Source of the DNA: Ailurus styani
Taxonomy: Eukaryota > Chordata > Mammalia > Carnivora > Ailuridae
Reading direction: 5' to 3'
DNA: 64,000 bases
Assembly: GCA_002007465.1 (NCBI GenBank)
Contig: LNAC01000728.1
Location: 124,001 to 188,000 of the forward strand
Under the pieces are notes generated by a model, which ran no database searches, was not told where the DNA came from, and was given only the letters and a program-made list of their open reading frames with translations. Both the position numbers and the translations under genes were made by a program. Positions 54,963-64,000 of this stretch are shown piece after piece (position 1 is the stretch's first letter; the number at the start of each line of letters is the position of its first letter).

Positions 54963-56489
54963 AAATGGAGGAAGGTTTCATTTAAAGATGCCAACTGTTA
55001 GGAGTGAAAAGTGGCCAACTTCACCTTCTGGATTTACATACAAACCTAATGATGGGCCAAGCCCCACCATGGCTAGTAGATAGAGCATCACATTTGCTGT
55101 GACTGTGGTCACTTCTCTGCCCTCTGTTCCTTTTGACTACTTCCATTCCCATTTATTTGTTTTATGTGTGTTTGTTGCATAGCCTTCTACCTTTCCCTTT
55201 AGAAAAGCACTGCTAACAGCAGGCTCAAAAAGTCCTGGGAGAAGAGAAAAGAAAGGGAGCATATAATGTGAAGTCTCAGATTTTTTTCCCTGACTCATTA
55301 ACATTAAAAGCACTTTATCAAACTGTGTGTGCACCCAGACATATTTTCCTGGATTGGAATGCTGTGGCCAGGCCAGTCCTACAACCACCCACCCGTTAAA
55401 CACAGACTGATGTCCTGGAAGGAGGTCAGTGACTATCTCAAGATGAAGTCAGGTCCCCATAGCCAGGGTGGCTGACTGGAGCCCTTTGCGTTCTTCTGCT
55501 GAGTCTGTCGAAGGCCTCACCTTATAGGAAATGACAAATAGCCACTCTCTAATAGCAGAATTTCCCCTGGGGGGCATTCCTGGGAAAGAGCATAAAACCA
55601 CAATCAAATGACCATGCTGCTTCCCATGTTAAGTACACAGTGAGTGGTTCACGTGTGGGCTTTGGACAGAAGTCTAAAGCTCCAGATAGATGACTGGGCT
55701 GCTGGCGCCCCTAATGACTTCACTGGCCTTGACATGTGAGGAAGCAGGACATGTACCCATTAGAGGCAAATTTTTATTAGAGTGGCCATTCCAGGGATTA
55801 TTAGCAACTTGTAAAGAATGTAATTACCACTTAAGCTGTATTCAGCTGGATACATTTTAACTCTAATTGAAAACAAATGTATGCTTTACGGTATGGTTGG
55901 TTAAGCCCCACAATTGTGACTGTTATCTTATTATTTGCCATTAATTAAAACAGCATGTGCTGGGATTTATTTGCAATTATGCAGTTGCAATTTGATGAAG
56001 GCTCAAAACAGACGTCTCTGTTTAGTGTTTGTTTTGCAGCAACCAGCTCAACGTGAGCCACTGTGATTTTGGCCACAAACTTCTCAGATCCACTGAAATG
56101 ATGAGATAAGATATAGGTGCACTTTTGTTTCCACTCTTTTTAGAGATCATTTTAAACTCATCAAACTTCCTTACTCTTTTGTAACAGGAAGGCCTTTGAC
56201 TGTGGCCACCTGAACAATTTAATCTTGATGACTTTCAGAAGAAATCAGTTTCCAGCTTATTTTTGATCATTAAGAGGAGTGTTCAGGACTTTGAGCTCCT
56301 TTGAATATTGTGTCTGTTTTTAACCACATGCAATTGTCAAGGACCTCTTAGTATTTTTTTTTTAAACCTCAGATTGGATGTTTCATCCCGATCTGCTGGG
56401 AAATTTGATTTTCGGAGAATTTGATCTAATTACATAACTTGCCTTCTGAGACTGCATTTCAAGGCCTAGATTTGAAAAATAAGAACCCT
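54963..56489. other. Repeat-free sequence including a candidate conserved non-coding element
   Basis: About 1.5 kb without recognised repeats. The part at about 55740-56060 is AT-rich, repeat-free and dense in TAAT/ATTA-type motifs (ccattaattaaaac, gcaattatgcagttgc), the texture typical of developmental enhancers. Function is inference only. Confidence 0.4.
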
Positions 56490-56662
56490 GGCTCTAGCTC
56501 CCTAGTTTGCTGTGAAATCAGGAAGTGACTTCATATCTCTGGACTTCAGTTTTGCCGTCCGTGAAACTGGGATAACAAACCTGATCTTACCTACCTAGCA
56601 GGGATATGCTGAGACCACGGGAGATGACAGCAATGGCAGGGCTTTAAATCTGTGAGGAATAT
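56490..56662 (+). mobile_element. MIR SINE remnant, sense
   Basis: 'ctagctccctagtttgctgtg', 'gacttcatatctctggacttcagttttgccgtccgtgaaactgggataac', 'cagggatatgctgagacc' (pieces) follow the MIR body and core clearly. Confidence 0.78.
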
Positions 56663-56778
56663 TCCAAAGGTCAGGATCATAATGATGAGAATCTTCCTCT
56701 CACCTCAGACCCATGAGGTCGGTCTCCACTGAATGCAGCAAGGCCTCCACACCTATCGGATGCTCAGTCATGTTTTCT

Positions 56779-56979
56779 TTTTTTTTTTTTAAAGATTTTA
56801 TTTATTCATTTGACACAGAGAGAGAGATTACAAGTAGGCAGAGAGGCAGGCAGAGAGAGAGAGGAGGAAGCAGGCTCCCCGCTGAGCAGAGAGCCCGATG
56901 TGGGCCTCGATCCCAGGACCCTGGGATCATGACCTGAGCCGAAGGTGGCGGCTTTAACCCACTGAGCCACCCAGGCGCC
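56779..56979 (-). mobile_element. Carnivore tRNA-Lys SINE, antisense, young
   Basis: Complete reversed SINE ending 'gagccacccaggcgccc'. TSD ctcagtcatgt[t/g]ttct lies at 56763-56778 and 56980-56995 with one mismatch. Confidence 0.97.
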
Positions 56980-56995
56980 CTCAGTCATGTGTTCT

Positions 56996-57654
56996 AAAAT
57001 GGCAGCCCTGGTGTCATGGTACGCCCCTTAACGGTCACCGTGATGCATCGACGACAGGCACACAGGCATGAATTGCAGCCACGGATGGGAGGGTTTGTGT
57101 ATTTGAAGGGAAGCGCCCAGCCTTTGAGATGATGAGCTGCCCGATGACCTCCTGTGGAGCTTCTCCGACCGTTGTTGCTCGTCTTGTTGCTGTTCTTTCC
57201 CACTGGCTTTCCCTCATCTTCCTCTGTGAGCATCTAAGGGTCTCTCTCTGGGCATCATCCTGTCTCATATTCCTTGTCATCATCGTCCTCGTCAGTCTAT
57301 GGTGTAACTCTGAGCTTCCAAAGGCTTCGCTACACCCAAGCTTACCTCGTACGTTGTATGTTCCAATGACCATATGATAGGGTTAGGGTTAGATGTTAGC
57401 CCAAGGGGAAGTGCCTGGAAGAAAGACTAGTTAAGCTACAGAATGGACAGAGCACAGGACTCTAAATTCTGTAATAAGGCTCTGTAACAAGCTTCCGACA
57501 GAGATGGGGGAATTTGATTCTAAGACAACACACTTGAGGAAATCAAAGCTAGTTAAATACCAAGTTGTGCAAGGATTACCATGTATAAAGCAAACATCAC
57601 ACGAGCAGGGCATACAGATCTGATCCTTGTCCATCCATCAGATCTGGCTGTTGT
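56996..57654. other. Single-copy sequence with tiny telomere-like motif
   Basis: A 112-codon minus frame (57035-57373) overlaps another minus frame and a plus frame, and has no recognisable domain. A 2.5-unit TTAGGG-like run lies at 57380-57394, too short to be an interstitial telomere. No gene is supported. Confidence 0.4.
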
Positions 57655-57787
57655 CTCTCTTCCCACCTGGCTTATCAGCCCCTCTCACCACTCTTTACTC
57701 CGTAGATAGCGTTTAGTCTGCATTTGAACCCCCTGAAATTTCCCCATGCTCTGAACATGCAATGTTTTTAGGCCTTTGTACCTTTTT

Positions 57788-57990
57788 TTTTTTTTAAGAT
57801 TTTATATATTATTTATTTGACAGAGAGAGAGAGAGAGATCACAAGTAGGCAGAGAGGCAGGCAGAGAGAGAGGAGGAAGCAGGCTCCATGCTGAGCAGGA
57901 GGCCAGATGCGGGGCTCGATCCCAGGACCCTGAGATCATGACCTGAGCCGAAGGCAGAGGCTTTAACCCACTGAGCCACCCAGGTGCCCA
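57788..57990 (-). mobile_element. Carnivore tRNA-Lys SINE, antisense, nested in L2
   Basis: Complete reversed SINE. TSD agg[c/a]ctttgtaccttttt at 57770-57787 and 58023-58040 (18 bp, one mismatch). The right copy is displaced by a tandem duplication of the SINE head. Confidence 0.96.
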
Positions 57991-58030
57991 GGACTTTCCA
58001 CCACTGAGCCACCCAGGTGCCCAGGACTTT
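57968..58030. repeat. 33-bp tandem duplication at a SINE/flank junction
   Basis: The block starting ccactgagccacccaggtgc and ending aggacttt occurs at 57968-57997 and again at 58001-58030, identical over 30 bases with a 3-base spacer (cca). It contains the SINE head plus 8 bases of the TSD, so it arose after the insertion. Confidence 0.95.
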
Positions 58031-58199
58031 GTACCTTTTTACATGCGGTTTGTTGCCTCTGCCTGGAATATCTCCCTCCCTACAGGTCTGCCTCCTCCCC
58101 ATGAGCCCCTTGAGAGCTGGAACTCATCTTATTTGCTTCTATATTTTCAAAACTCTGGTGTTGGCACAGAGTGTGCACTAATTGAAGATAGGTATAGAT

Positions 58200-58300
58200 C
58201 ATGGGTGTCCGATAGAACTTTCTGTGCTGATGGGAATGTTCTGTATCTGTGCTGTCCAATCCAATAACCGCAAGCCATGGGAATCAAATCAAGGAAGAGG
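58200..58300. mobile_element. Possible old DNA-transposon remnant
   Basis: 'gtccgatagaactttctgtgctgatgggaatgttctgtatctgtgctgtccaatcc' (read in pieces) resembles a common mammalian non-autonomous hAT-type repeat that reads 'tgtccaatagaactttctg'. I cannot fix the family name. Confidence 0.4.
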
Positions 58301-58829
58301 GGATGAACTGCTTTGCCTCAGCTGCAGAAGCCGTCCGAATATGAGACAACGCTCTAAGGCCCCTCTTCTGGGTGGAGTCATCTTGCCTTTGGCACAATCA
58401 TTCCTACAAGGCCAGGGAAGGTACAGGGCAGCCAGGGAGACAGAGCATGTCTGGGTCGGGGAAGAAAAAGAGCACGGCAGGGTCACCAGCTGGAACAAAC
58501 TGAAACTGAACACAGCTGGAGGTCATGCTACATGCTTTCCAGATGCCTCCCTGGAACCGGTTCCTATTATATCTCTGCAAAGGAGGTGCTTGAAATAAAA
58601 GTGAAATCACCATGGTTCCATGGTCATTTAAGTATGGCTCTCTAGAACCACAGTGTCCACGCTGGGGAGGGGGGGTACCTCAGTAGTCACCACCCAGAGG
58701 GGTTCCTACGGCTTCAGAAAATCCACAAGTCCCCTGAATTGTAGGTAAACATTGTGCATATAACGGTTTTCCAGAAAGATGGCTCTCAGCATTCACAAAA
58801 ATTTCTATGAGATTTATAAATCAAAGATG
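58301..58829. other. Single-copy sequence
   Basis: A 138-codon plus frame (58182-58598) overlaps two minus frames and has no domain. Nothing else recognised. Confidence 0.4.
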
Positions 58830-58990
58830 ATTTGGAACTGCTGTTCTATCTCATATCTCACCTACCATGTCCTGTATGAAGAATTTGAGGCTCAGAGAAC
58901 AAAAATGTCATTTCCCAGCTCATGCACTGAGTCAGTGGGAGGTCAAGGGTGGGAGAGAAGGCAACCAAGGATACAGCTTATAGTTACTCT
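58830..58990 (-). mobile_element. MIR SINE remnant, antisense
   Basis: 'gtatgaagaatttgaggctcagagaac', 'gtcatttcccagctcatgcactgagtcagtggg' (pieces) is the reversed MIR core and body. Confidence 0.6.
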
Positions 58991-59322
58991 TTAGAGACCC
59001 TGTTCTGTTGACCTGATTGTCCTCAGCGCCTTTAGAAGTAGCTGTTCCAGCTCATATTCACCTCCTATGTTCACATCAACCTTAATTTTTTCAGTCTTCA
59101 TAATATATCATGAGAAAGTTTGTTATGCCTGGTTGAATACTGGAGTTAACGTCAGACCTTCATGATTCCCAGGGGCCACTGGGAACCATAGAATTAGCAG
59201 AAATGATCTGTGGACACTTGCCCAAACCAAATATTATCTGTGGACTAAAAAAAATTGTATGTTTTCCACATATGTATGAGAACCTTAAAATAAATGCAGA
59301 CACTGTGGGGATAAACAAAATG

Positions 59323-59356
<34 letters not shown>

Positions 59357-61206
59357 CAATGGCAATTGGGGCTCTAAGCTTTGAAATCTTTTGATGCCGT
59401 AGGGACCCTCACACTCACATGGGTATGAGCCCCTCAAGTATGTCTCCTGTGTTTCCCTGAGTCTGGCAATTCTGAGGAATGAAGTTGAAATGGATGTGAT
59501 CTTAACAAAATTATTGTTTCAAGTGCTTTCTCTCGTCCCCAAATCAAAGTTAGCTACTGGCATCTCTCAGGTGTGAAGACACTCCATCCTACAAGGGTCC
59601 CTGATTCTTCCAGGCCTCCTCTACTTCACTGAGGCTGCTGCCATTTGGAAGAAGCACCTGGGCTTCTGACTTTTTGGATGGTAGGGATAGGTGCTATCAT
59701 TTTTAGGGATATTGGCCTCATCATTGGGCAGATGGATTAGGGTTAGGATATCTTCATCAAAATTGGGAACGATTGGGATAACTATATAGTCTGATGGGAA
59801 GGTGGCCCAGGATTGATTGGATCACATACTGCCAACTGAGGGGCAGACACACTGTCTCAGCCAAGATCCCAGAAGGCAACATGGCCAGCACAGTCTGCCT
59901 GGTTTACTTACAGCGAAGATGCCATTTATTATGCCCTCTGCTTTGTTTATTCTCATTGGGACTTGTCATCAATAAAAACTAGCTTATGGGTTGTGCAGTT
60001 ATGAACATTTAAAATGTACACTTTGGGACAGACCAGTTGTTTCACATCATAGTTTTTCCCCTACAGACTTCAATTAAATTCTAGGCCAAGGAAGACCCAA
60101 GGGAATAGGACCACACACTGTACTTTAAACTGTGTTTGAGGAGATGATGGATTGTGCCCTCACAGTAGCCAGATTCTTAAAGAATGCTCCCTGCCCCATC
60201 CCCCTCACCCCCGCCCAAGACATTTCCACTCAGTGTTGTTTGTTTAGACATCTACAGACAGGCACCCCATTCAGAAAGTAGAGCACAGAGGGCCTCCTTC
60301 TGCCTGAGTGTCTCAGAAGTAGATGGGCAAGTGGCCCTGGTCCTTCTCTGTGAGGCATACGACACATCTCCTCATGAAGCCTCTGGGGTTGCTTGCAGAA
60401 AGGATGTCCCCTGAGGGATGTGAGCACCGGCAGGGAACCTTTTTTTGATTGCTCTGTTATAAGTGGGCTCACTGAAGAAACACACTGAGATTTTGCTGAG
60501 GGCTTATTAATAGAACCAAGTGGCTCAACCACACCAGGTCTTCTCCTCGGCCACACCTGGCGGTGTTTCACAACCCTCCCAGAGTTAGCATAGGCTGCAG
60601 TGCTCTCTGCCCTTCCCTCTGCCACCGACCACCACCGGTAACCTCCCTGTCCCTTTTCTTCTCTCCTATGGTGCCACTCCCTCCCATAGCTCCTGTTCAG
60701 GTTCCTTCAGTCATCCATCTCTCGCCACAGATGGGTTTACAGATCTCCCCCACCCCCCAGAAAGTAGTTTTGGCCATGATGTGTGGGGTACAATCTTGGG
60801 TATTTTGACTGCTGCTGAGAGGAGAGCAAAGATGATGGCAGGAAGGTGAGAGGGATGATGGGAAATGAAGATGAGAACTCTCTGTATCAGCCTACTTCAG
60901 GATTCATCTGGAAGAGTCCCTGCTCGTTTGCTGGGAGTCAGGCTCCACGTGTGAGAAGTTCCCAGGACCCCACATGATTGGAGTTGAGAGTGAGTGCCCA
61001 AAACCAGTAGTACTTCACATGGTGCTTTTCTGTGGGGGTTTTCAAAGTGGGCTTTTCTGTGAGGGTGTCTTGCTCTTTAGCTGCTAGGCATTTGGAATAG
61101 ACAACTGCAGACTCCAGTCCTCTCTAGGGCAGACTCTCAAAAGACCTTGCTTTCAGGTATACCCTCTTCAGGATATATATTCGTGGAAAGAGAGGGAAAC
61201 AGCTTA
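58991..61206. other. Single-copy sequence with a (CA)n microsatellite
   Basis: No gene is recognised in 2.2 kb. A (CA)n tract lies at 59324-59354. The 131-codon minus frame at 60230-60625 overlaps two plus frames and has no recognisable domain. Confidence 0.45.
59324..59354. repeat. (CA)n microsatellite
   Basis: About 15 uninterrupted CA units. Confidence 0.97.
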
Positions 61207-61226
61207 CAAGATTTCCCCAATTTCTT

Positions 61227-61859
61227 TCTTTTTTTTTTTTAAATTTTATTTTTTATTCTTTGCCCAAGGGGTACAGGTCTGTGAATCATCAGGCTTACAT
61301 CTTTCACAGCACTCACCAAAGCACAAACCCTCCCCAATGTCCATAACCCATCCACCCTATCCCTACCCTCCCACCCCCCAGTAACCCTCAGTTTGTTTTG
61401 TGAGATNNNNNNNNNNNNNNNNNNNNNNNNNNNNNNNNNNNNNNNNNNNNNNNNNNNNNNNNNNNNNNNNNNNNNNNNNNNNNNNNNNNNNNNNNNNNNN
61501 NNNNNNNNNNNNNNNNNNNNNNNNNNNNNNNNNNNNNNNNNNNNNNNNNNNNNNNNNNNNNNNNNNNNNNNNNNNNNNNNNNNNNNNNNNNNNNNNNNNN
61601 NNNNNNNNNNNNNNNNNNNNNNNNNNNNNNNNNNNNNNNNNNNNNNNNNCACGACCCCCCACCCTGCCCCTCAAGTTCCTCATATCAGAGAGATCGTATG
61701 ATAATTGTCTTTCTCTGATTGACTTATTTCGCTCAGCATAATACCCTCCAGTTCCATCCATGTCGTTGCAAACTGCAAGATTTCGTTTCTTTTGATAGCT
61801 GCGTAGTATTCCATTGTATATATATATACCACATCTTCTTTATCCATTCATCTGTTGAT
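61227..61859 (-). mobile_element. Young carnivore L1, 5'-truncated, antisense, contains an assembly gap
   Basis: Left: T-run and reversed 3' UTR ('ggtctgtgaatcatcaggc', 'ttcacagcactcaccaaagc'). Right of the gap: reversed 3' UTR and ORF2 end ('cctcatatcagagagatcg', 'gttccatccatgtcgttgc', 'tattccattgtatatata'). A perfect 20-bp TSD beginning caagatttcccc lies at 61207-61226 and 61860-61879. High conservation and the perfect TSD mark it as the youngest LINE here. Confidence 0.97.
61407..61649. other. Assembly gap (243 N)
   Basis: A run of 243 N inside the young L1. The flanking L1 3' UTR contains C-rich low-complexity sequence, the usual reason for such a gap. Frames drawn through it are artefacts. 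Confidence 1.
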
Positions 61860-61879
61860 CAAGATTTCCCCAATTTCTT

Positions 61880-64000
61880 AAGAAAGAGACTAGCTTTGGA
61901 GAGCTAGAATGATGTGGATCAGATGAAAAGATTGAAGAATGTCATAAATGCCAGGAAAATCTGGAAGATGAGACTTTTACAGATGCCCTCTCAGCAAAGC
62001 TGGCTGATAACAACTATCTCCTTATCAACAGATGAGGTCTTCCTGGAACTCATTCAGAAAATAGTTCATAGTGGACCAGTGGCTTTGAACAAAGGGATGG
62101 TGAGGATTTTTCACTATAGACTGAACTTTTACAGAGAATATTTCTCAATGTAGGTTTTAAAAGATGGGTGATTATTTTGGTTAGCAAGTATTTGGTGAAC
62201 TCCTAAATAAATCAGTAACCCAATGTGAAAACAGATTTGGCTCTGAGTGCTAGGCCCACCCAGACTCAGATGGTTTCTGGAGAGCAGAGCTGGCAATTGG
62301 ATTGAAAGGGAATCCAGCGCAACAGTGTCTTTCAAACAAAGTCCCTGAAAATAGAAAATAAGCTACAATAATAGCAGTGGAAACATACCTTTTAGGTTCT
62401 GTAAAGAAATACTTTTTATGAAGATCCTAGAAGGTGAACACATTTTAAAAACACATCAGATTTGTTTGGTTGATTTCCCTCGTTTTGGAATGAAAAAAAT
62501 TTAGAGAAGGTAAAGGAAAAATTGGGTGAGACCCCAACAGCTTAATTCCAAGTCTAGAGTTGTTTCCCTTCCCCCAGTAACCATCACTTTTTTTCTTGCC
62601 TTCTTGAGATCCCCTTAATAGTTTTTGGTTTACTGTGCAGAAACTCTGAAGAGGCCAGGATAAAGTAGAGAGGAAGTCATCATTTGGCTGCATGTGGGCA
62701 TCTGGGCTTTTTACTCCTTCAAATGGAAGAGTGGGCTGTTTTTGATTGGGTAGCATGCTATGATAGCAAGTACAGAAGGTTTCTAGATGACTAAGAAATT
62801 CTAGTTTAATCTGGTCACCTCCTCAGAGGGTTATATTTCCAACATGTATTTTTCCATAGGAACAATAATAGAGCTACGGTTTGATCCTTTCCTCCCTCCC
62901 CCAGGTGGCTGTGTCTCTCCCTACGTACTATAAAGAACAGGAGGGTGCCTATGATGTGCTGGTACCCAGCCCCCATGCAGACCGTGAGGGGAGAGAGGCA
63001 GTAGTGCCTTAGGGAATCATGGGATAGAGGCTCAGCAGGAGAGAATTGGAAATCTAAGGTAAAGGACAGGGATAAAGGAACAAACTTGGGTAGTACCAAG
63101 GTTTTAGGTGTCAGGGTAAGAAATCACAAGAAACTCCTCTTAGAAACCCTCTTTTCCAACCTATCAGAGTCATGAGATTTTTATCACATTGGACCCTGAG
63201 ATAAAATTCTTCCACCAGGAAGAGAGAGATGATAATTTTATCAGTCATCAATTTTGGTGAGCACATTTGGGTTTTAGTCCTAAAATCTGAATGGAAAAAC
63301 ACCTGGTAAATGGGCTTTTTTTTTTTTCTTCTTTTTATCAGCAGACTCATATATGCTGTCAGTTCTCAACTTTCTGTTCCCACATGAGTGTCGAATTTAT
63401 GTTGGATTCTGCAAAAGACAGATCATCCTTCTCAAGGCTTTTGTTCCCTGTGAGCTATAAACTACCAATCCAAGGCAAAGGTGGGACAAATGGGCAAAAT
63501 GGGGAGGGAATTACGGACAATCAGTTGGGAAGCGGTACTGTTGATGGTTCTTGGGTTGGAAGTGTTTCAGGGAACTCTCATAGTGGCTGGTCTTGAACAC
63601 CCTTAGTGACTCCCACGGTGGCTTGAACATTTGCACTCACAATCACCCTGGTTCCAGCAGTGAGGCCTAAAGATACTTGCATTTTTCCAGGATTCTCTTC
63701 TATAAAAGCGAAGAAAAGCTGTCCTGCTCTCACTCACATGTTCTTTCTTATTTTATCCCTTGTCAAGACCTCTAGATAATTCTGGCAATTGCAGACTACC
63801 TCAAAATGTGGCTGTTTTCTGTTGGGTGTCTGGGTCAGGTCCAGGTGATGTTCATGGAGGATTCTTTCTGTTCTCATCCTGGCCTATCAGGGAATTCACA
63901 AACTGGGAATGCCTGGGTCCTAACAAAGTTATGTCAAGGAAGGGAAAAATAGCATTGGTATGCATTTGTGAAATTCTAAGTTGTTTAAATAGGCCTAGGT
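61880..64000. other. Single-copy sequence, nothing recognised
   Basis: No gene, RNA or confident repeat in 2.1 kb. Frames at 62445-62756, 62815-63099 and 63291-63596 are about 100 codons or less and lack recognisable domains; the last starts within a T-run region (63320-63332). Confidence 0.4.

Larger units (their letters stand above)
57655..58175 (+). mobile_element. L2 3' portion, sense, split by a SINE
   Basis: Before the SINE: 'tgaaatttccccatgctctgaacatgcaatg', 'aggcctttgtacc'. After it: 'ttgcctctgcctggaatatctccc', 'atgagccccttgagagctggaactcatctta', 'ttggcacagagtgtgcac' (pieces). This is the L2 segment around 'ccctctgcctggaatgc' and its 3' end. Confidence 0.75.

Noticed and set aside
57035..57373. 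112-codon minus ORF considered as a processed pseudogene
   Set aside because: No poly-A tract, no TSD and no recognisable protein family; neighbouring frames have stops.
57380..57394. Telomere-like tagggttagggttag
   Set aside because: Only about 2.5 units; below what would indicate an interstitial telomere or fusion point.
61239..61761. Four ORFs of X residues
   Set aside because: They are produced by the N gap inside an L1.

Overview
This window is vertebrate, specifically carnivoran, nuclear DNA with no protein-coding gene that I can support. The diagnostic signal is 14 tRNA-Lys-derived carnivore SINEs (CAN/SINEC type). They have a head reading like 'gcctgggtggctcagt', a pyrimidine-rich or GA-rich body, and an (AAAT)n/poly-A tail. 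Most carry the 'ctgcctacttgtgatctc' 3' body that I associate with caniform, most likely mustelid, genomes; the family assignment is inference. Carnivore L1 3' ends, ancient mammalian MIR, L2, MaLR/ERVL LTRs and MER5A support the same conclusion. The DNA could be intergenic or the inside of a large intron. I see no exon with a recognisable domain, no CpG-island promoter and no structural RNA gene.

Layout. 0-9 kb: three SINEs, a MER5A DNA transposon, an L2 3' end with a (TTCA)n tail, several MIRs and otherwise single-copy sequence. 9-19 kb: GC-richer patches at about 9.06-9.26 and 14.28-14.53 kb, an antisense MaLR LTR at 12.4-12.8 kb, an old antisense L1-like block at 14.9-16.5 kb invaded by a younger L1, an MST-type LTR at 17.1 kb, and two SINEs. 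19.2-40.0 kb: no carnivore SINE for about 20.8 kb. This stretch holds long simple repeats at 21.1, 22.1, 24.1 and 24.8 kb, an ERVL-type LTR, two L1 insertions adjoining at one target sequence (27.7-28.5 kb), a solo MLT1A-type LTR (31.4 kb) and a 5'-inverted L1 (37.9-38.3 kb). 38.6-42 kb: a pile of L1 3' fragments split by SINEs. 43-58 kb: eight SINEs, two MLT1-type LTRs (one split by a SINE), many MIRs and an L2 split by a SINE. 58-64 kb: mostly single-copy DNA with one young L1 at 61.2-61.9 kb that contains a 243-base assembly gap.

There is no operon or gene network to describe. The interpretable biology is the insertion history: clear target-site duplications (TSDs) around young SINEs and L1s, L1 5' inversions, nested insertions, microsatellites arising in or next to retroelement tails, and a 33-bp tandem duplication at a SINE/flank junction. 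A few repeat-free AT-rich stretches (notably 55.74-56.06 kb and 29.87-29.96 kb) look like candidate conserved non-coding elements. That can only be settled by alignment with other mammals. I did not find a convincing previously undescribed system. Coordinates of young elements with TSDs are accurate to a few bases; boundaries of old repeats are approximate.
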